Assembly (NCBI GenBank): GCA_903902325.1
Contig: CAIUUO010000023.1
Span: forward strand, 1 to 39,613
Direction of reading: 5' to 3'
DNA: 39,613 nt
From: an uncultured Bacteroidia bacterium
GTDB taxonomy: Bacteria > Bacteroidota > Bacteroidia > Bacteroidales > Prolixibacteraceae
The position numbers were made by a program, and so were the translations under genes. The notes under the pieces were generated by a model, which searched no databases, was not told where the DNA came from, and saw nothing but the letters and a program-made list of their open reading frames with translations. Below, in pieces: positions 39,481-39,613 of the stretch (the stretch's first letter is position 1; each line of letters starts with the position of its first letter).

Positions 39481-39507
39481 AAAAGGGTGTCGGGAGACAC
39501 CCTTTTT
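39481..39507 (+). terminator. Intrinsic terminator after the GroES-like gene
   Basis: GGGTGTC (39485-39491) and GACACCC (39496-39502) form a 7-bp stem with a GGGA loop, preceded by AAAA and followed by TTTTT. It is immediately after the stop codon. Confidence 0.93.
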
Positions 39508-39532
39508 GCTTAACCTAACTAACCTTAATCCT

Positions 39533-39604
39533 ATGAAAAACTGCTCTTCAGCAACAGTTCAAAGATACATTGCATCTTTATTAAGAGCATTTAATCAAAC
39601 ATAA
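39533..39604 (+). CDS. Possible 23-residue peptide at the right edge
   Basis: ATG at 39533 opens a frame MKNCSSATVQRYIASLLRAF plus NQT and a stop. It is preceded by TTAACCTAACTAACCTTAAT, a leader-like sequence without Shine-Dalgarno. The frame is too short to judge by composition, and the window ends just after. It may be a leader peptide of a downstream gene or chance. Confidence 0.2.
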   Translation: MKNCSSATVQRYIASLLRAFNQT

Positions 39605-39613
39605 AAATCGTTA

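Overview
The window looks like a chromosomal stretch from a member of the Bacteroidota, most likely a Bacteroidales-type anaerobe or facultative organism. The evidence is a DUF4290 gene next to murA, a HYC_CC_PP-type small protein, a TM2/DUF2752 pair, MqnA of the futalosine menaquinone route, several TAnnTTTG-type -7 promoter boxes, and an almost complete lack of Shine-Dalgarno sequences. No phage, transposase, CRISPR array or rRNA is visible. Most genes are core metabolism, so the interest lies in regulation, gene arrangement and intergenic DNA.

Layout. 198-4004: DUF4290, murA, then the chaperone pair grpE-dnaJ. 4322-5044: an unrecognised secreted protein. 5375-15680: a copper/silver resistance island on the + strand (HYC_CC_PP protein, secreted HMA protein, a long CusA-type RND pump, TolC-type outer membrane channel, CusB-type adaptor with metal-binding domains at both ends, CopA ATPase). 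15909-25221: the complete histidine operon hisG-D-C-B-(purU-tlpA-like)-H-A-F-IE, preceded by a well-formed translational attenuator (a 15-residue leader peptide with four His codons, an antiterminator and a terminator). 25421-27125: a DUF1460 amidase-like protein and a nitroreductase. 27220-31073, minus strand: DUF2752, TM2, a membrane-anchored MsrB-MsrA fusion, CrcB and MqnA. 31201-34395: purB and an MsbA-like ABC exporter. 34445-34717: HU. 35015-35180: tRNA-Ser(UGA) and tRNA-Trp(CCA). 35573-39479: htpG, L-serine dehydratase and a GroES-like protein.

How the genes work together. The copper island covers every compartment: CopA moves Cu(I) out of the cytoplasm, the secreted and adaptor-fused HMA domains can bind it in the periplasm, and the CusA/B/C-type tripartite pump expels it across the outer membrane. 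The his operon holds all activities for PRPP to histidine. It also carries purU, a one-carbon/purine gene, and a thioredoxin-like secreted protein that do not belong to the pathway.

The intergenic DNA is remarkable. At least nine families of short (7-9 bp) tandem units and several long, near-perfect inverted repeats fill the spaces between genes. They often begin inside or directly after a stop codon, and run-plus-inverted-run pairs recur. The same families appear at unrelated loci, in either orientation. This repeat system, the his attenuator and the domain architecture of the copper pump are the most interesting features here.
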